Source of the DNA: Beijerinckia sp. 28-YEA-48
Lineage (GTDB): Bacteria > Pseudomonadota > Alphaproteobacteria > Rhizobiales > Beijerinckiaceae
Length of the DNA stretch: 64,000 bases
Assembly (NCBI RefSeq): GCF_900104955.1
Contig: NZ_FNSI01000001.1
Span: 2,204,001 to 2,268,000, forward strand
Direction: 5' to 3'
Shown here: positions 18,359 through 26,518 of the stretch, one piece after another
How the letters are laid out: each line of letters begins with the position of its first letter
Position numbering within the stretch: the first letter of the stretch is position 1
The notes under the pieces: generated by a model
Told to the model about the DNA's origin: nothing
The model's input: the letters and a program-made list of their open reading frames with translations, nothing else
Database searches by the model: none
Program-made: the position numbers and the translations under genes

Positions 18359-19365
18359 TACGGCTTCACGATGATCTTGCCGAACACGGAGCGATCCTCG
18401 ATGGCGCGCACCGCTTCAATGCCTTCAGACAAGGGCACCACCCTGTCGATCGGCGGATCGAGCTTGCCTTGCGCCACCAGATCCAGACACGCCTGCTGAT
18501 CTTCTACCGCCCAGCCGGTCGAACCGACAACCGTCATCTCCGACATGAACAGATAGGGGATGTCGGTGACGGCGGCATAGCCACCCGTTCCGCCGCAGCA
18601 CAGCAGCCGGCCAAAGCGCTTGACGCAACGCATGGACGGCGTCCATGTGTCACCAGCGGTGAAGTTCACCACCACATCGACGCCGCCGCCGCGCAGCAGC
18701 GAACCCGTCGTCTCGCGGATATATTTGTCGATCTTGGTCGTCGCGTAATTGATCGTTTCGTCGGCGCCCAACAGCCGCAACCGCTGGCATTTCTCGTCGC
18801 TGCCGGCAGCAGCGATGACCTTGCAACCGGCCAGTTTCGCTAGCAGAACACAGGCCGTACCGACGCCACCGGAGGCGCCGAGGATCAGGATCGTCTCGCC
18901 CGCTTTGATCTGGCCGCGCGTATGCAACATGCGATGGGCGGTGCCATAGGCGCAGGGCAAGGCCGCCGCCTTCTCGTCCGACACATGGTCGGGAATGCGC
19001 ATCAACTGACTGACACGCACGGTGCAATATTCGGCCATGGCGCCATTGCGCGTCTCGCCCAGCATTTCGAAATGGCCCGTATTCCACTCGACGTGATGGG
19101 ACACTGGCAGCACGCGCTCGCCGACCCGCCAGCCCTCAACGCCCTCACCCAATTTGTCGATCACACCAGCACAATCGCCGCCGGTGATGCCCGGCAATTC
19201 GACTTTGATGCCTGGCATGCCGCGGCGGGAAAACACATCGAGGTAATTGAGCCCGCATGCCTTGACCTTGAGCCTCACCCAGCCCGGCGCCGGCTCCGGC
19301 AGAGGCAGATCGCCATATTGCAACACCGACGGATCGCCATGTTCGCGGAAGAAAACTGCCTTCAT
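18358..19365 (-). CDS. MDR-family zinc-type alcohol dehydrogenase / quinone oxidoreductase-like protein
   Basis: Medium-chain dehydrogenase/reductase of 335 residues. It shows the GroES-like N-terminal domain (CGLNYLDVFSRRGMPG, GGDCAGVI) and the Rossmann glycine motif LGASGGVGTACVLLAKLAG near residue 170. The absence of the structural four-cysteine lobe points to a quinone-reductase-like subgroup. The start is ATG 19363-19365 preceded by GAGGACACAA; translation further upstream would cross the divergent promoter and has no similarity. It is the first gene of the minus operon and faces the plus-strand ABC transporter operon across an inverted repeat. Confidence 0.92.
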   Translation of the reverse strand: MKAVFFREHGDPSVLQYGDLPLPEPAPGWVRLKVKACGLNYLDVFSRRGMPGIKVELPGITGGDCAGVIDKLGEGVEGWRVGERVLPVSHHVEWNTGHFEMLGETRNGAMAEYCTVRVSQLMRIPDHVSDEKAAALPCAYGTAHRMLHTRGQIKAGETILILGASGGVGTACVLLAKLAGCKVIAAAGSDEKCQRLRLLGADETINYATTKIDKYIRETTGSLLRGGGVDVVVNFTAGDTWTPSMRCVKRFGRLLCCGGTGGYAAVTDIPYLFMSEMTVVGSTGWAVEDQQACLDLVAQGKLDPPIDRVVPLSEGIEAVRAIEDRSVFGKIIVKP

Positions 19366-19393
19366 TTGTGTCCTCGATGCCCAAATAAATGTC

Positions 19394-19427
19394 TTGCATA
19401 TTCTGCATATCCTTGCAGAATGTGCAA
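19394..19427. promoter_or_regulatory. 34-bp inverted repeat between divergent operons (probable operator)
   Basis: Two 14-base arms, TTGCATATTCTGCA and TGCAGAATGTGCAA, are inverted copies with one mismatch, separated by six bases. The site lies between two divergent starts (19365 minus, 19453 plus) and inside an AT-rich stretch, the classic place for an operator controlling both operons. The IclR-family gene at 23697, the only regulator in the plus operon, is the obvious candidate ligand, by inference. Confidence 0.7.
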
Positions 19428-19452
19428 CAGCACATAATTCAAGGGGGATACG

Positions 19453-20418
19453 ATGTTGAAGGGAATTGCATTCGCAGTGGCATTCGCTCTGGCCGCAACG
19501 TCCACGGCATCCGCGCAAACGAAGCGCGTCGCCATCGCCGGCTGGGGCCCGCATCCGACGCTCGATGAAGCCATCACCGGATTCAAGAAAGGCCTGGCGG
19601 ACGAGGGTTTTACATCCGACAAGGTGGCCTTCGACGAAAGCAACGTGAACTTCGATGCCGCGCTGATCCCGCAAATGCTGACGCGTCTCGCCGGGGCGCA
19701 GCCCGACCTGATGGCGACCATCGCCACGCCCGTCTCGGTCGCCGCGCGCAACCAATTGCGCAGCCGCACCTTCCCGCTGGTCTTCCTGCCGATCGCCGAT
19801 CCGGTCCATGCCGGCCTCGTGCCCTCCTGGGATAAAGGCGACCGGCTGATCACCGGCTCATCGGTGGCGCTCGACTACGCCGCCGTGCTCGACTTCTTCA
19901 AGAAGCTATTGCCGAACATGAAGCGTGTCGGCCTGCTCTATGATACGGGCGACGACAGTTCGAAGGCCGCCGTCGATGGCATGGAGGCCGATGCGGCCAA
20001 AAGCGGCCTGACCTTCGTGCGCATCGGCGTCGACAATCCCAATGAGCTGGCGCAGCGCGTGCAATCCGCCGTCGGGCGCGTCGATGCCTTGTTTACCGTT
20101 GCCTCCGGGCGCATTCAGCAAGGCATGGCCGCCGTTTCCGCCACGGCCGACCGGGCGAAATTGCCGGTGATCACTTCCATTCCCCAAGCGGTGCAGCAGC
20201 GCTATGCATTGGCCGCCTTCGCTGTGTCCTTTGGCCAATCGGGTGAAGCGGCAGGCCGCATCGCCGGGCGTATTCTGAAGGGTGAGGACCCGGCCAAGAT
20301 CGCGCCCTATCGCGCCACGGCATCCGAACACAAACCGATGATCAGCGGCGCCAAGCTCAAGACCCTCGGCCTGACAGTGCCGCCGGCGCTCGCCGATTGC
20401 AATTGCGTGATTGACTGA
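19453..20418 (+). CDS. ABC transporter substrate-binding protein (PF04392 type)
   Basis: Periplasmic binding protein of 321 residues with a signal peptide (KGIAFAVAFALAATSTASAQ). The mature part begins KRVAIAGWGPHPTLDEAITGFKKGL and follows the two-lobe fold of the ABC_sub_bind (TrpX-like) family, including LPNMKRVGLLYDTGDDSS. GGGGGATACG precedes the ATG. Ligands in this family include aromatic amino acids and other small molecules; the one here is unknown. First gene of the operon with ATPase and permease. Confidence 0.9.
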   Translation: MLKGIAFAVAFALAATSTASAQTKRVAIAGWGPHPTLDEAITGFKKGLADEGFTSDKVAFDESNVNFDAALIPQMLTRLAGAQPDLMATIATPVSVAARNQLRSRTFPLVFLPIADPVHAGLVPSWDKGDRLITGSSVALDYAAVLDFFKKLLPNMKRVGLLYDTGDDSSKAAVDGMEADAAKSGLTFVRIGVDNPNELAQRVQSAVGRVDALFTVASGRIQQGMAAVSATADRAKLPVITSIPQAVQQRYALAAFAVSFGQSGEAAGRIAGRILKGEDPAKIAPYRATASEHKPMISGAKLKTLGLTVPPALADCNCVID

Positions 20419-20424
20419 AGTCCG

Positions 20425-21204
20425 ATGATCGTCGCCACACAGCTTCATAAAGTATTCAACGCAGGCACAGCCTCCGAGAAGATTGCCATCGCCGGGATAG
20501 ACCTCAAGGTCGCCACAGGTCAGTTTGTCGCCGTCATCGGCGGCAATGGCGCCGGCAAGAGCACGCTGCTCAATCTGCTCGGCGGCGCCATTCTGCCTGA
20601 TCGCGGCCGCATCGAAATCGATGCGACCGACGTGACGCAGATGCGCGAACATGCGCGCGCCGCCTTGGTTGCGCGCGTCTTCCAGGATCCGATGGTCGGC
20701 ACAGCGCCGACGCTCACCGTCCAGGAGAATATGACGCTCGCCCTGATGCGGGCCGAAGGCCGCAGGCTGCGCCCGGCCCTTACCGCCGCCCGGCGAGAAC
20801 GTTTCAAACAGGCGCTCGCTATCCTTCGGCTTGGTCTCGAGAACCGGCTCGAGGCGCAGGCCGGCGAGTTGTCAGGTGGCCAGCGGCAGGCTCTGTCGCT
20901 GGCGATGGCAACGCTCTGCCCGCCAAAATTGCTGCTGCTCGACGAACATACGGCGGCGCTCGATCCGCGCACCTCCGAATTCGTGATGGAAGCCACGGTC
21001 TCCATGGTGGCCGAAGGCGCGCTGACCACGATGATGGTCACCCACAATATGCAGCATGCGCTGTCCTACGCCTCGCGCATCATCATGATGGATGCCGGCC
21101 GTATCGTCGCCGACATCGGCGCGGATGAGATCCAAGGACTGACCGTCGGCGACCTAGTCGCCCGCTTTCGCATCAAGGACGACAGAATGGTGCTCAGCAC
21201 ATGA
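20425..21204 (+). CDS. ABC transporter ATP-binding protein
   Basis: Cytoplasmic ATPase of 259 residues. Walker A GGNGAGKSTLLN near residue 38, signature LSGGQRQALSLAM near 150, Walker B LLLLDEHTAALDP near 170 and the switch His in MMVTHNMQHAL. It starts six bases after the binding-protein stop, and its stop overlaps the permease start (ATGA). Confidence 0.95.
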   Translation: MIVATQLHKVFNAGTASEKIAIAGIDLKVATGQFVAVIGGNGAGKSTLLNLLGGAILPDRGRIEIDATDVTQMREHARAALVARVFQDPMVGTAPTLTVQENMTLALMRAEGRRLRPALTAARRERFKQALAILRLGLENRLEAQAGELSGGQRQALSLAMATLCPPKLLLLDEHTAALDPRTSEFVMEATVSMVAEGALTTMMVTHNMQHALSYASRIIMMDAGRIVADIGADEIQGLTVGDLVARFRIKDDRMVLST

Positions 21205-22094
21205 TCCAGGCTTTCATCAACCTCATCCCCGTCACCTTGGCGCAGAGCCTGATCTATTCCTTCGTGGCGCTGGCGATCATGGTGCCGTTTCGCACCCTGT
21301 CCCTGCCAGATCTGACGACCGAAGGCAGCTTTCCGCTCGGTGGTTGTCTGGCCGCCGCAGTGCTGACCGCTGGGCTCGATCCCTGGAGCAGCATGGCGCT
21401 GGCCATCGTCGGCGGTTTTCTGGCCGGCATTTCCACCGCGCTCATCCACCAATATTTTAAGATCAATTCGCTGCTCGCCGGCATTCTGGTGGCGACGATG
21501 ATCTGGAGCGTCAATCTGCGCATCATGGGCATGCCGAACAAATCGGTGCGTCCTGAACTCACGGCCTTCGACGCCATCTCGCCGGAAATCCTTCTCGGCA
21601 TCTGGCTGCAGATCGCCCTGCTCGCGGCGCTTGTGGGCCTGGTCGTCGTCGGCCTGATTGCCTTCTACAAAACGGAAGTCGGCTTGGCCCTGCGCTGCGT
21701 CGGCGCCAACATGCGCTTGTCGCCGGCCATCGGCATCAATGCCCGGCTCTATTCGATCGTCGGCTTCGGCCTCGCCAATGCGCTGGCCGCGTTCGGCGGC
21801 GCCATCGTCGTGCAGCAGCAGGGCTATGCCGACGTGACAATGGGCTTCGGCATTCTCGTCAATGGACTGGCGGCGCTGATCATCGGTGAAGCGATCATCG
21901 GCCGCGCCACCATCCAGCGCCAGGTCATCGCGCCGGTCGTTGGCTCGATTGTCTATTACCAGCTCGTCTCGCTCGGCCTGTCCACCGGCCTGCATCCGTC
22001 CGATCTGAAACTGCTGACCGGCGCTTTCGTGCTGATCACCCTCGGCCTGCCGCTTCTGACCAAGGGACGGTCGGCGGCGTCGGCTGGCGTGTGA
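21201..22094 (+). CDS. ABC transporter permease (BPD_transp_2 type)
   Basis: Integral membrane permease of 297 residues with about eight hydrophobic segments, of the LivH/RbsC-like PF02653 class that pairs with PF04392 binding proteins. Recognisable stretches are LPDLTTEGSFPLGGCLAAAV near the N-terminus and ALRCVGANMRLSPAIGINA in the cytoplasmic coupling loop. It is a single permease gene, so it probably functions as a homodimer. Translationally coupled to the ATPase gene. Confidence 0.93.
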   Translation: MIQAFINLIPVTLAQSLIYSFVALAIMVPFRTLSLPDLTTEGSFPLGGCLAAAVLTAGLDPWSSMALAIVGGFLAGISTALIHQYFKINSLLAGILVATMIWSVNLRIMGMPNKSVRPELTAFDAISPEILLGIWLQIALLAALVGLVVVGLIAFYKTEVGLALRCVGANMRLSPAIGINARLYSIVGFGLANALAAFGGAIVVQQQGYADVTMGFGILVNGLAALIIGEAIIGRATIQRQVIAPVVGSIVYYQLVSLGLSTGLHPSDLKLLTGAFVLITLGLPLLTKGRSAASAGV

Positions 22095-22101
22095 GGCTGA
22101 C

Positions 22102-22851
22102 ATGTCGGACCACATTCGCAAGCAGCGCCGGCGCATCGGCCTGATCGGCGGCATGAGCTGGCGCTCGACGATGCTCTATTACGAACGGCTGAACACAGCC
22201 ATGGAGGGCGCACTCGGCGCCCACCATAGTTTTGAAGGCGCCGTCTGGAACCTGAACTATGCCGAACTGCTGTCACACGCCGCAGCCGGCGACATGGACT
22301 CGGTGGAAGGCATTCTGGTCGATGCAGCAAAGGGACTAGAAGCCAGCGGCTGCGACGTCATCGTCCTCACCGCCGTCACCGCCCATCACTGGCACGAGAC
22401 GGTTCAGCAGGCGGTGAAGGCCGATGTGCCGCACGTTCTGGCCAGCGTCGCGCAGGAACTCGATAGGAGAGCGATCGGAAACGTCGGCGTTCTCGGCACG
22501 GGCCTGACCTGCGATTCCGACTTTCTCCCGGCGTGGCTCGCCCGTTCGTCCCTCAACGGCGCGCCGCGCCGACTGAGTTTGCTCGACGGCGGCGATCAAC
22601 GGGAGATCGATGCCCTCATCCAGGATGTGCTGACCGCCGGACGTCCTCCGGCGGAAGGCAGAACTGTTCTGGAAAAGGCCGTTATGAAACTCCGCGGCCA
22701 AGGCGCCGAAGCGGTGGTGCTCGCCTGCACCGAACTGCCGCTGCTGCTGCCCTTACCCAACGCCCCTCTTCCCCTGCTCGACAGCGTGCAGCTGCATGTC
22801 GATGCCCTCCGCAATCTTCTTCTGAGTGAAAAGCATGTCCAAACCCATTGA
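22102..22851 (+). CDS. Aspartate/glutamate racemase-like protein lacking the first catalytic Cys
   Basis: Asp/Glu racemase superfamily protein of 249 residues; the opening RRIGLIGGMSWRSTMLYYERLN matches the aspartate racemase/YgeA group. The second catalytic cysteine is present in LACTELPLLLP. The first half-site, usually C-N-T-x-H, reads LTAVTAHHWHE, so neither the Cys nor the Asn is conserved. Known racemases with one acid replaced exist (YgeA has Thr), but Ala at this place suggests altered stereochemistry or a non-racemase reaction. It follows the permease by seven bases and overlaps the VOC gene. Confidence 0.85.
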   Translation: MSDHIRKQRRRIGLIGGMSWRSTMLYYERLNTAMEGALGAHHSFEGAVWNLNYAELLSHAAAGDMDSVEGILVDAAKGLEASGCDVIVLTAVTAHHWHETVQQAVKADVPHVLASVAQELDRRAIGNVGVLGTGLTCDSDFLPAWLARSSLNGAPRRLSLLDGGDQREIDALIQDVLTAGRPPAEGRTVLEKAVMKLRGQGAEAVVLACTELPLLLPLPNAPLPLLDSVQLHVDALRNLLLSEKHVQTH

Positions 22852-23695
22852 ACTCATCGATCATCTTCTGACCTATGTTCACGATCTCGGCGCCGCCGCA
22901 TCGCTGTTCAAGCGTATGGGTTTCACCCTGTCTCCGATCAGCAATATCGAGGCGATGGGCATTTCCAACCATCTGGTGCTGATGCCGCCGGTCAAAAAGG
23001 GCTTCGCCAATTACATCGAGCTGATGGCGGCGCGTGACCGCAGCTTGCTGCCAGCCCCCATGGCGGCCATTCTCACCGAACACGAAGGCATCAAATCCAT
23101 GGTGCTCGGCGCCTCCGATGCGCAGGCCGCCCATGACGCCATGATCAGGCAGGGGTTCGCCGCGCCGTCGCCGGTGCATGTGAAGCGTGAATGGGTGGTT
23201 GCACCAGGGCAATCCGTGTTTCCGGAATTCGACGTGATCCTGCCCTTCCCGGCGCCGCTCACTTTCAACGGCTGCCGCTATTTCAACGTCGAGCTGTATC
23301 TGCGCCCGGAATGGCTTGAACATGCCAACAGCGCCTGGCGCATTGCCGGCGTGTTCGCCGTCACCGACACGCCCGAGAGCTTGGCCGACACATTCGCAGC
23401 CCTCTTCGATGAGCCGAAAACAGCAACGCAGAACTCCGTCACGGTGACCGCCGGCATGGATTTGATCGCCTTGACGCCCGCCGCGGCAAAGGCGAGATAT
23501 GGCGTTGACGCGAAGCACTCGACCAACGGCGCGGCCTATCTCGGGTATGTCATCAACGTCGGATCCCTGGACACGCTGAAAGCATCGCTGTGCAAAGGCG
23601 ATGTCGCGCATCGCGTCGAAGGCGACACGATCATTGTTGATCCGGCGGTGGCGCTGGGCAATCTGATCGTGTTCAGACAAGTGACGAGGCCCTGA
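22835..23695 (+). CDS. VOC-fold (glyoxalase-like) protein
   Basis: Protein of about 286 residues with two betaalphabetabetabeta units of the vicinal-oxygen-chelate fold: IELIDHLLTYVHDLGAAASL at the start (His likely a metal ligand) and FNVELYLRPEWLEHANSAWR in the second half. This is the Glyoxalase_3-like group, whose members include dioxygenases, isomerases and proteins of unknown function. The start ATG 22835 lies inside the racemase-like gene; a GTG at 22826 is an alternative. One base separates its stop from the IclR start. Confidence 0.85.
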   Translation: MSKPIELIDHLLTYVHDLGAAASLFKRMGFTLSPISNIEAMGISNHLVLMPPVKKGFANYIELMAARDRSLLPAPMAAILTEHEGIKSMVLGASDAQAAHDAMIRQGFAAPSPVHVKREWVVAPGQSVFPEFDVILPFPAPLTFNGCRYFNVELYLRPEWLEHANSAWRIAGVFAVTDTPESLADTFAALFDEPKTATQNSVTVTAGMDLIALTPAAAKARYGVDAKHSTNGAAYLGYVINVGSLDTLKASLCKGDVAHRVEGDTIIVDPAVALGNLIVFRQVTRP

Positions 23696-23696
23696 C

Positions 23697-24578
23697 ATGG
23701 CGAAAGCCAAGGCCGTGCGCGAAGCGCGGCCGGTGAAGAAAACAAGCGAAGCGCTGTCCTCTGGCGATAAGCTGCAAGGCATCCAGTCGGTCGAGACCGG
23801 ATTTGCGGTTCTCGATGCGCTTGCCGATGGCGACGGCCCGCTCAGCCTGGGCGAAGTGGCGCGCAACAGCGATCTTTCGCCAAGCCAGGCGCGGCGCTAT
23901 CTCGTCAGCCTGGTGCGCTGCGGGCTGGCGACGCAGGACACGGCAACCGGGCGCTATGATCTGGGCTCGCGCTCGCTGCGCATCGGCCTGGCGGCCTTGG
24001 CGCGCGTCGATGCGATCGAACTGGCCAGCTCGGCGCTGAAGGACATGGTCGCCAAAATCCACGAAGCTGGCTCGCTGGCGGTCTGGGGCGACGAAGGTCC
24101 CACAGTTATCCGCTGGCTGCGGGGCGGCGGCATCGGCGTGACGTCGCTCGGCCTCGGCACCATCTTCCCGCTGCTCTCCTCGGCAACGGGCCATGTCTTC
24201 CTGGCGCATCTGCCCAATGACATGACGCGCGACAAGCTGCGCCGGGAGGTCAGCGGCCCGGCGTTGTCGTCCGTCGAACTGCGCGAGCGGCTTGAGACGA
24301 TCAAGAGCGGCGTGCTGAAATCAGGTTATGGCTGGCTGAAAGGCCATTTCGTCGACAATATCCGTGGCGCCGCCGCACCGATTTTCGATTCCCAGGGCGA
24401 ACTGATCGCCGTGCTGGCGATCGCCGGCCCCGAGCGGCGCGATGCGAAAGGCCACGACAGCTCCGTGGAAGCGCTGGTCAATGCCGCCGCCCTGGTGTCG
24501 GAGCAATTGTGCCATCGCCCGCCGTCGCTGCTCGTCGCCGCCAACGGCAAATCCAAGGACAAGAAAAACGGGCGCTAG
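23697..24578 (+). CDS. IclR-family transcriptional regulator
   Basis: Regulator of 293 residues. An N-terminal winged helix-turn-helix (LGEVARNSDLSPSQARRYLVSLVRCGLATQD, residues about 50-80) is followed by the IclR effector domain (GYGWLKGHFVDNIRGAAAPIFDSQ...AVLAIAGP). The last gene of the ABC-importer operon, so it probably controls both this operon and the divergent minus operon through the inverted repeat at 19394-19427. The basic N- and C-terminal tails are unassigned. Confidence 0.92.
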   Translation: MAKAKAVREARPVKKTSEALSSGDKLQGIQSVETGFAVLDALADGDGPLSLGEVARNSDLSPSQARRYLVSLVRCGLATQDTATGRYDLGSRSLRIGLAALARVDAIELASSALKDMVAKIHEAGSLAVWGDEGPTVIRWLRGGGIGVTSLGLGTIFPLLSSATGHVFLAHLPNDMTRDKLRREVSGPALSSVELRERLETIKSGVLKSGYGWLKGHFVDNIRGAAAPIFDSQGELIAVLAIAGPERRDAKGHDSSVEALVNAAALVSEQLCHRPPSLLVAANGKSKDKKNGR

Positions 24579-24640
24579 CCAAAAGCGCGCCAAGACCTCT
24601 CGGCCTTGATCTCGCCATTGGCTAGTCGAGCCCTGGTGAC

Positions 24641-25630
24641 TTAGTGTTTGTGGCCGCACGCCCCTGTGGCGCAGTCGTGATCCAGCTTCGCCTTCAGCGC
24701 CATCATATGTTCGAAGAAGGGGATCGGATCGTGGCCTCCCTGATGGCCGCCGAACTCGTCATAGAGCGTCTGCACATTGACCACGAGCCGTTCGGCATCG
24801 CCCCACTGGGCATAATCGCCGAGCGCGATATCGAAGGCCGCCTCGATCACGCTCATGCCCTTGTCATAGCGCTTGCGCGTCTCTTCGGTCACATAGATCA
24901 GATATCCACGCATGTTGCGCACGGCGCTTTTGTCAGTGATGCCGCCATGGCCGGGAACGACGATATCGACATCGAGTTCGAGGATCGTGTCGAGCGCCTT
25001 GATCCAGTTCGACACCGGCCCGGCCCAGGAGATCGGCGTGCCGCCGTGGAACAGAATGTCGCCGGTGTAGAGAATTTTCTCCGAGGGAATATAGACCAGC
25101 GTATCGCCCTTGGTGTGGGCCGGGCCGACTTCGATCAGCCGCACTTTCTTTGATCCAACGGTCACTTCCATCTCGCCCGAGAAGGTCTCGTCGGGCGGCG
25201 TCAGCGTGATGCCGGAGAAATCGAAAGGCCGGAAACATTCGAGCACGAATTCGCCGGCTTTTCCGAACTGATGGACATTGTCCATGATCGTTTTGAAAGC
25301 GGCCGGCGTGACATGGCTGAACTCATCGTTCGTGCCGTTGGAGGCGATGATCTTGGCGCCCTTCACCAGCTCATTGCCAAAGGTATGATCGCCATTGGCA
25401 TGGGTGTTGACCAGAGTGCCGATGCTTTTGGCCTGTAGCACCGCATCACGCATCGTCTTCAACATATCGGCGGTCAATTTCAGATCGAACAGCGTGTCGA
25501 CCAGCAGGCTCGCCTCGCCGTCGGTGATCAGGCCGGCATTGCTCCAGCCCCAGCCGCCATCGGGCTGCAAATAAGCGAAACAGCCATGGCCGATATCGTG
25601 AAGCCCCTTGGTGAACTGCCATTTTGCCAT
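24641..25630 (-). CDS. Metallo-beta-lactamase-fold hydrolase (HxNxDH variant)
   Basis: MBL-fold protein of 329 residues. The usual metal motif HxHxDH reads THANGDHTFG near residue 84, with Asn in place of the second His; the later ligands are seen in EVGPAHTKGDTLVY and VPGHGGITDKSAV. It ends in CATGACGHKH, a His/Cys-rich tail. The start is ATG 25628-25630 after AGGGAGTGGTCG. It diverges from the TetR gene, whose operon encodes an FAH-type hydrolase and a cupin, so it may act in the same pathway. Substrate unknown. Confidence 0.88.
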   Translation of the reverse strand: MAKWQFTKGLHDIGHGCFAYLQPDGGWGWSNAGLITDGEASLLVDTLFDLKLTADMLKTMRDAVLQAKSIGTLVNTHANGDHTFGNELVKGAKIIASNGTNDEFSHVTPAAFKTIMDNVHQFGKAGEFVLECFRPFDFSGITLTPPDETFSGEMEVTVGSKKVRLIEVGPAHTKGDTLVYIPSEKILYTGDILFHGGTPISWAGPVSNWIKALDTILELDVDIVVPGHGGITDKSAVRNMRGYLIYVTEETRKRYDKGMSVIEAAFDIALGDYAQWGDAERLVVNVQTLYDEFGGHQGGHDPIPFFEHMMALKAKLDHDCATGACGHKH

Positions 25631-25687
25631 CGACCACTCCCTGCGATGCAAGCGCTCCCACGCCAATGGCTCATGACGGTAGCAGAT

Positions 25688-25724
25688 TTGAACAAGTTGA
25701 CAATATTTTTGATATCTAGTTCAA
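25688..25724. promoter_or_regulatory. Inverted repeat overlapping a promoter-like sequence upstream of tetR
   Basis: TTGAACAAG (25688-25696) and CTAGTTCAA (25716-25724) are inverted copies with one mismatch. A TTGACA hexamer at 25697-25702 lies between them on the plus strand, with TTCAAT 17 bases on, so regulator binding here would block the promoter. This fits autoregulation by the adjacent TetR protein; untested inference. Confidence 0.55.
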
Positions 25725-25749
25725 TTTCTCCAGATCGAAGAGACCACCG

Positions 25750-26490
25750 ATGTCCATGAGCCCCCGCGCCCGCGCCGCCAAAACCAAGCAAGCTCCGCGC
25801 GCGCGCGCCGTTGAGCCAGCGGGCCCGCCGCCACGCGCGGCCGAGGCGACGCGCGCCAAAATCCTGCGCAGTGCTGAAGATCTGTTCGGCGAACATGGCT
25901 TCGACGGTGTCTCGGTGCGCCAGATCGCACTCGCCGCCGGCGTCCCCGTCGCCCTCATCAATTATCATTTCGGCGCCAAGGAAGGGCTCTATCGCGCTAT
26001 CTTCGAGATGCGGTCTCCGGCGATCGTCGATGATCGCCTCGCCGGCCTGCGGCTGGCGGAGCTTGAGCCTGATCCCGATCGCAAGCTGGAGCTGATCATC
26101 CGCGCCCTCATCGTGCCGATGATCCACCTGCGCAACACCGAAAAGAATTCCAGCTATGCGCGCATCCTGGCGCGCGAAACCTCCAGCCCGAGCCGGCACA
26201 GCAAAGAGATCATCGGCGAATTTTTCGATCCGGTGGCGCGCAAAATGATCGAGGCCATGGGCCAGGCCCTGCCCGATCGGCGGCCGGAAGAGATTCACTG
26301 GGCCTATCACATGATGATCGGCGCCATGGTGTTCTTCATGGCGGACACCGGGCGCATCATCCGGCTGAGCGATGGCAGCTGCGATCCCGACGACGAAATG
26401 ACGACGGCGACCCATATGGTCGCCCTGCTCCACGCAGCCCTGAAACATGGCCGCGTGCCCGAGCCACCTTCAAGGAAAGGCAATCTGTAA
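25750..26490 (+). CDS. TetR-family transcriptional regulator
   Basis: Regulator of 246 residues. A Pro/Ala/Arg-rich N-terminal tail of about 30 residues precedes the TetR DNA-binding domain (ATRAKILRSAEDLFGEHGF, then VSVRQIALAAGVPVALINYHF with the HTH, residues about 50-80), followed by a ligand-binding domain resembling the CecR/YbiH group. First gene of an operon with the FAH hydrolase and cupin; divergent from the MBL gene, with an inverted repeat between. Confidence 0.93.
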   Translation: MSMSPRARAAKTKQAPRARAVEPAGPPPRAAEATRAKILRSAEDLFGEHGFDGVSVRQIALAAGVPVALINYHFGAKEGLYRAIFEMRSPAIVDDRLAGLRLAELEPDPDRKLELIIRALIVPMIHLRNTEKNSSYARILARETSSPSRHSKEIIGEFFDPVARKMIEAMGQALPDRRPEEIHWAYHMMIGAMVFFMADTGRIIRLSDGSCDPDDEMTTATHMVALLHAALKHGRVPEPPSRKGNL

Positions 26491-26518
26491 CCAAGCACTC
26501 GCTTTTGGGGAGGGACCT

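Noticed and set aside
19366..19809. Longer N-terminus for the MDR oxidoreductase (open frame to 19809)
   Set aside because: It would cross the divergent promoter and the ABC binding-protein gene; the MDR family begins at MKAVFFREHG.
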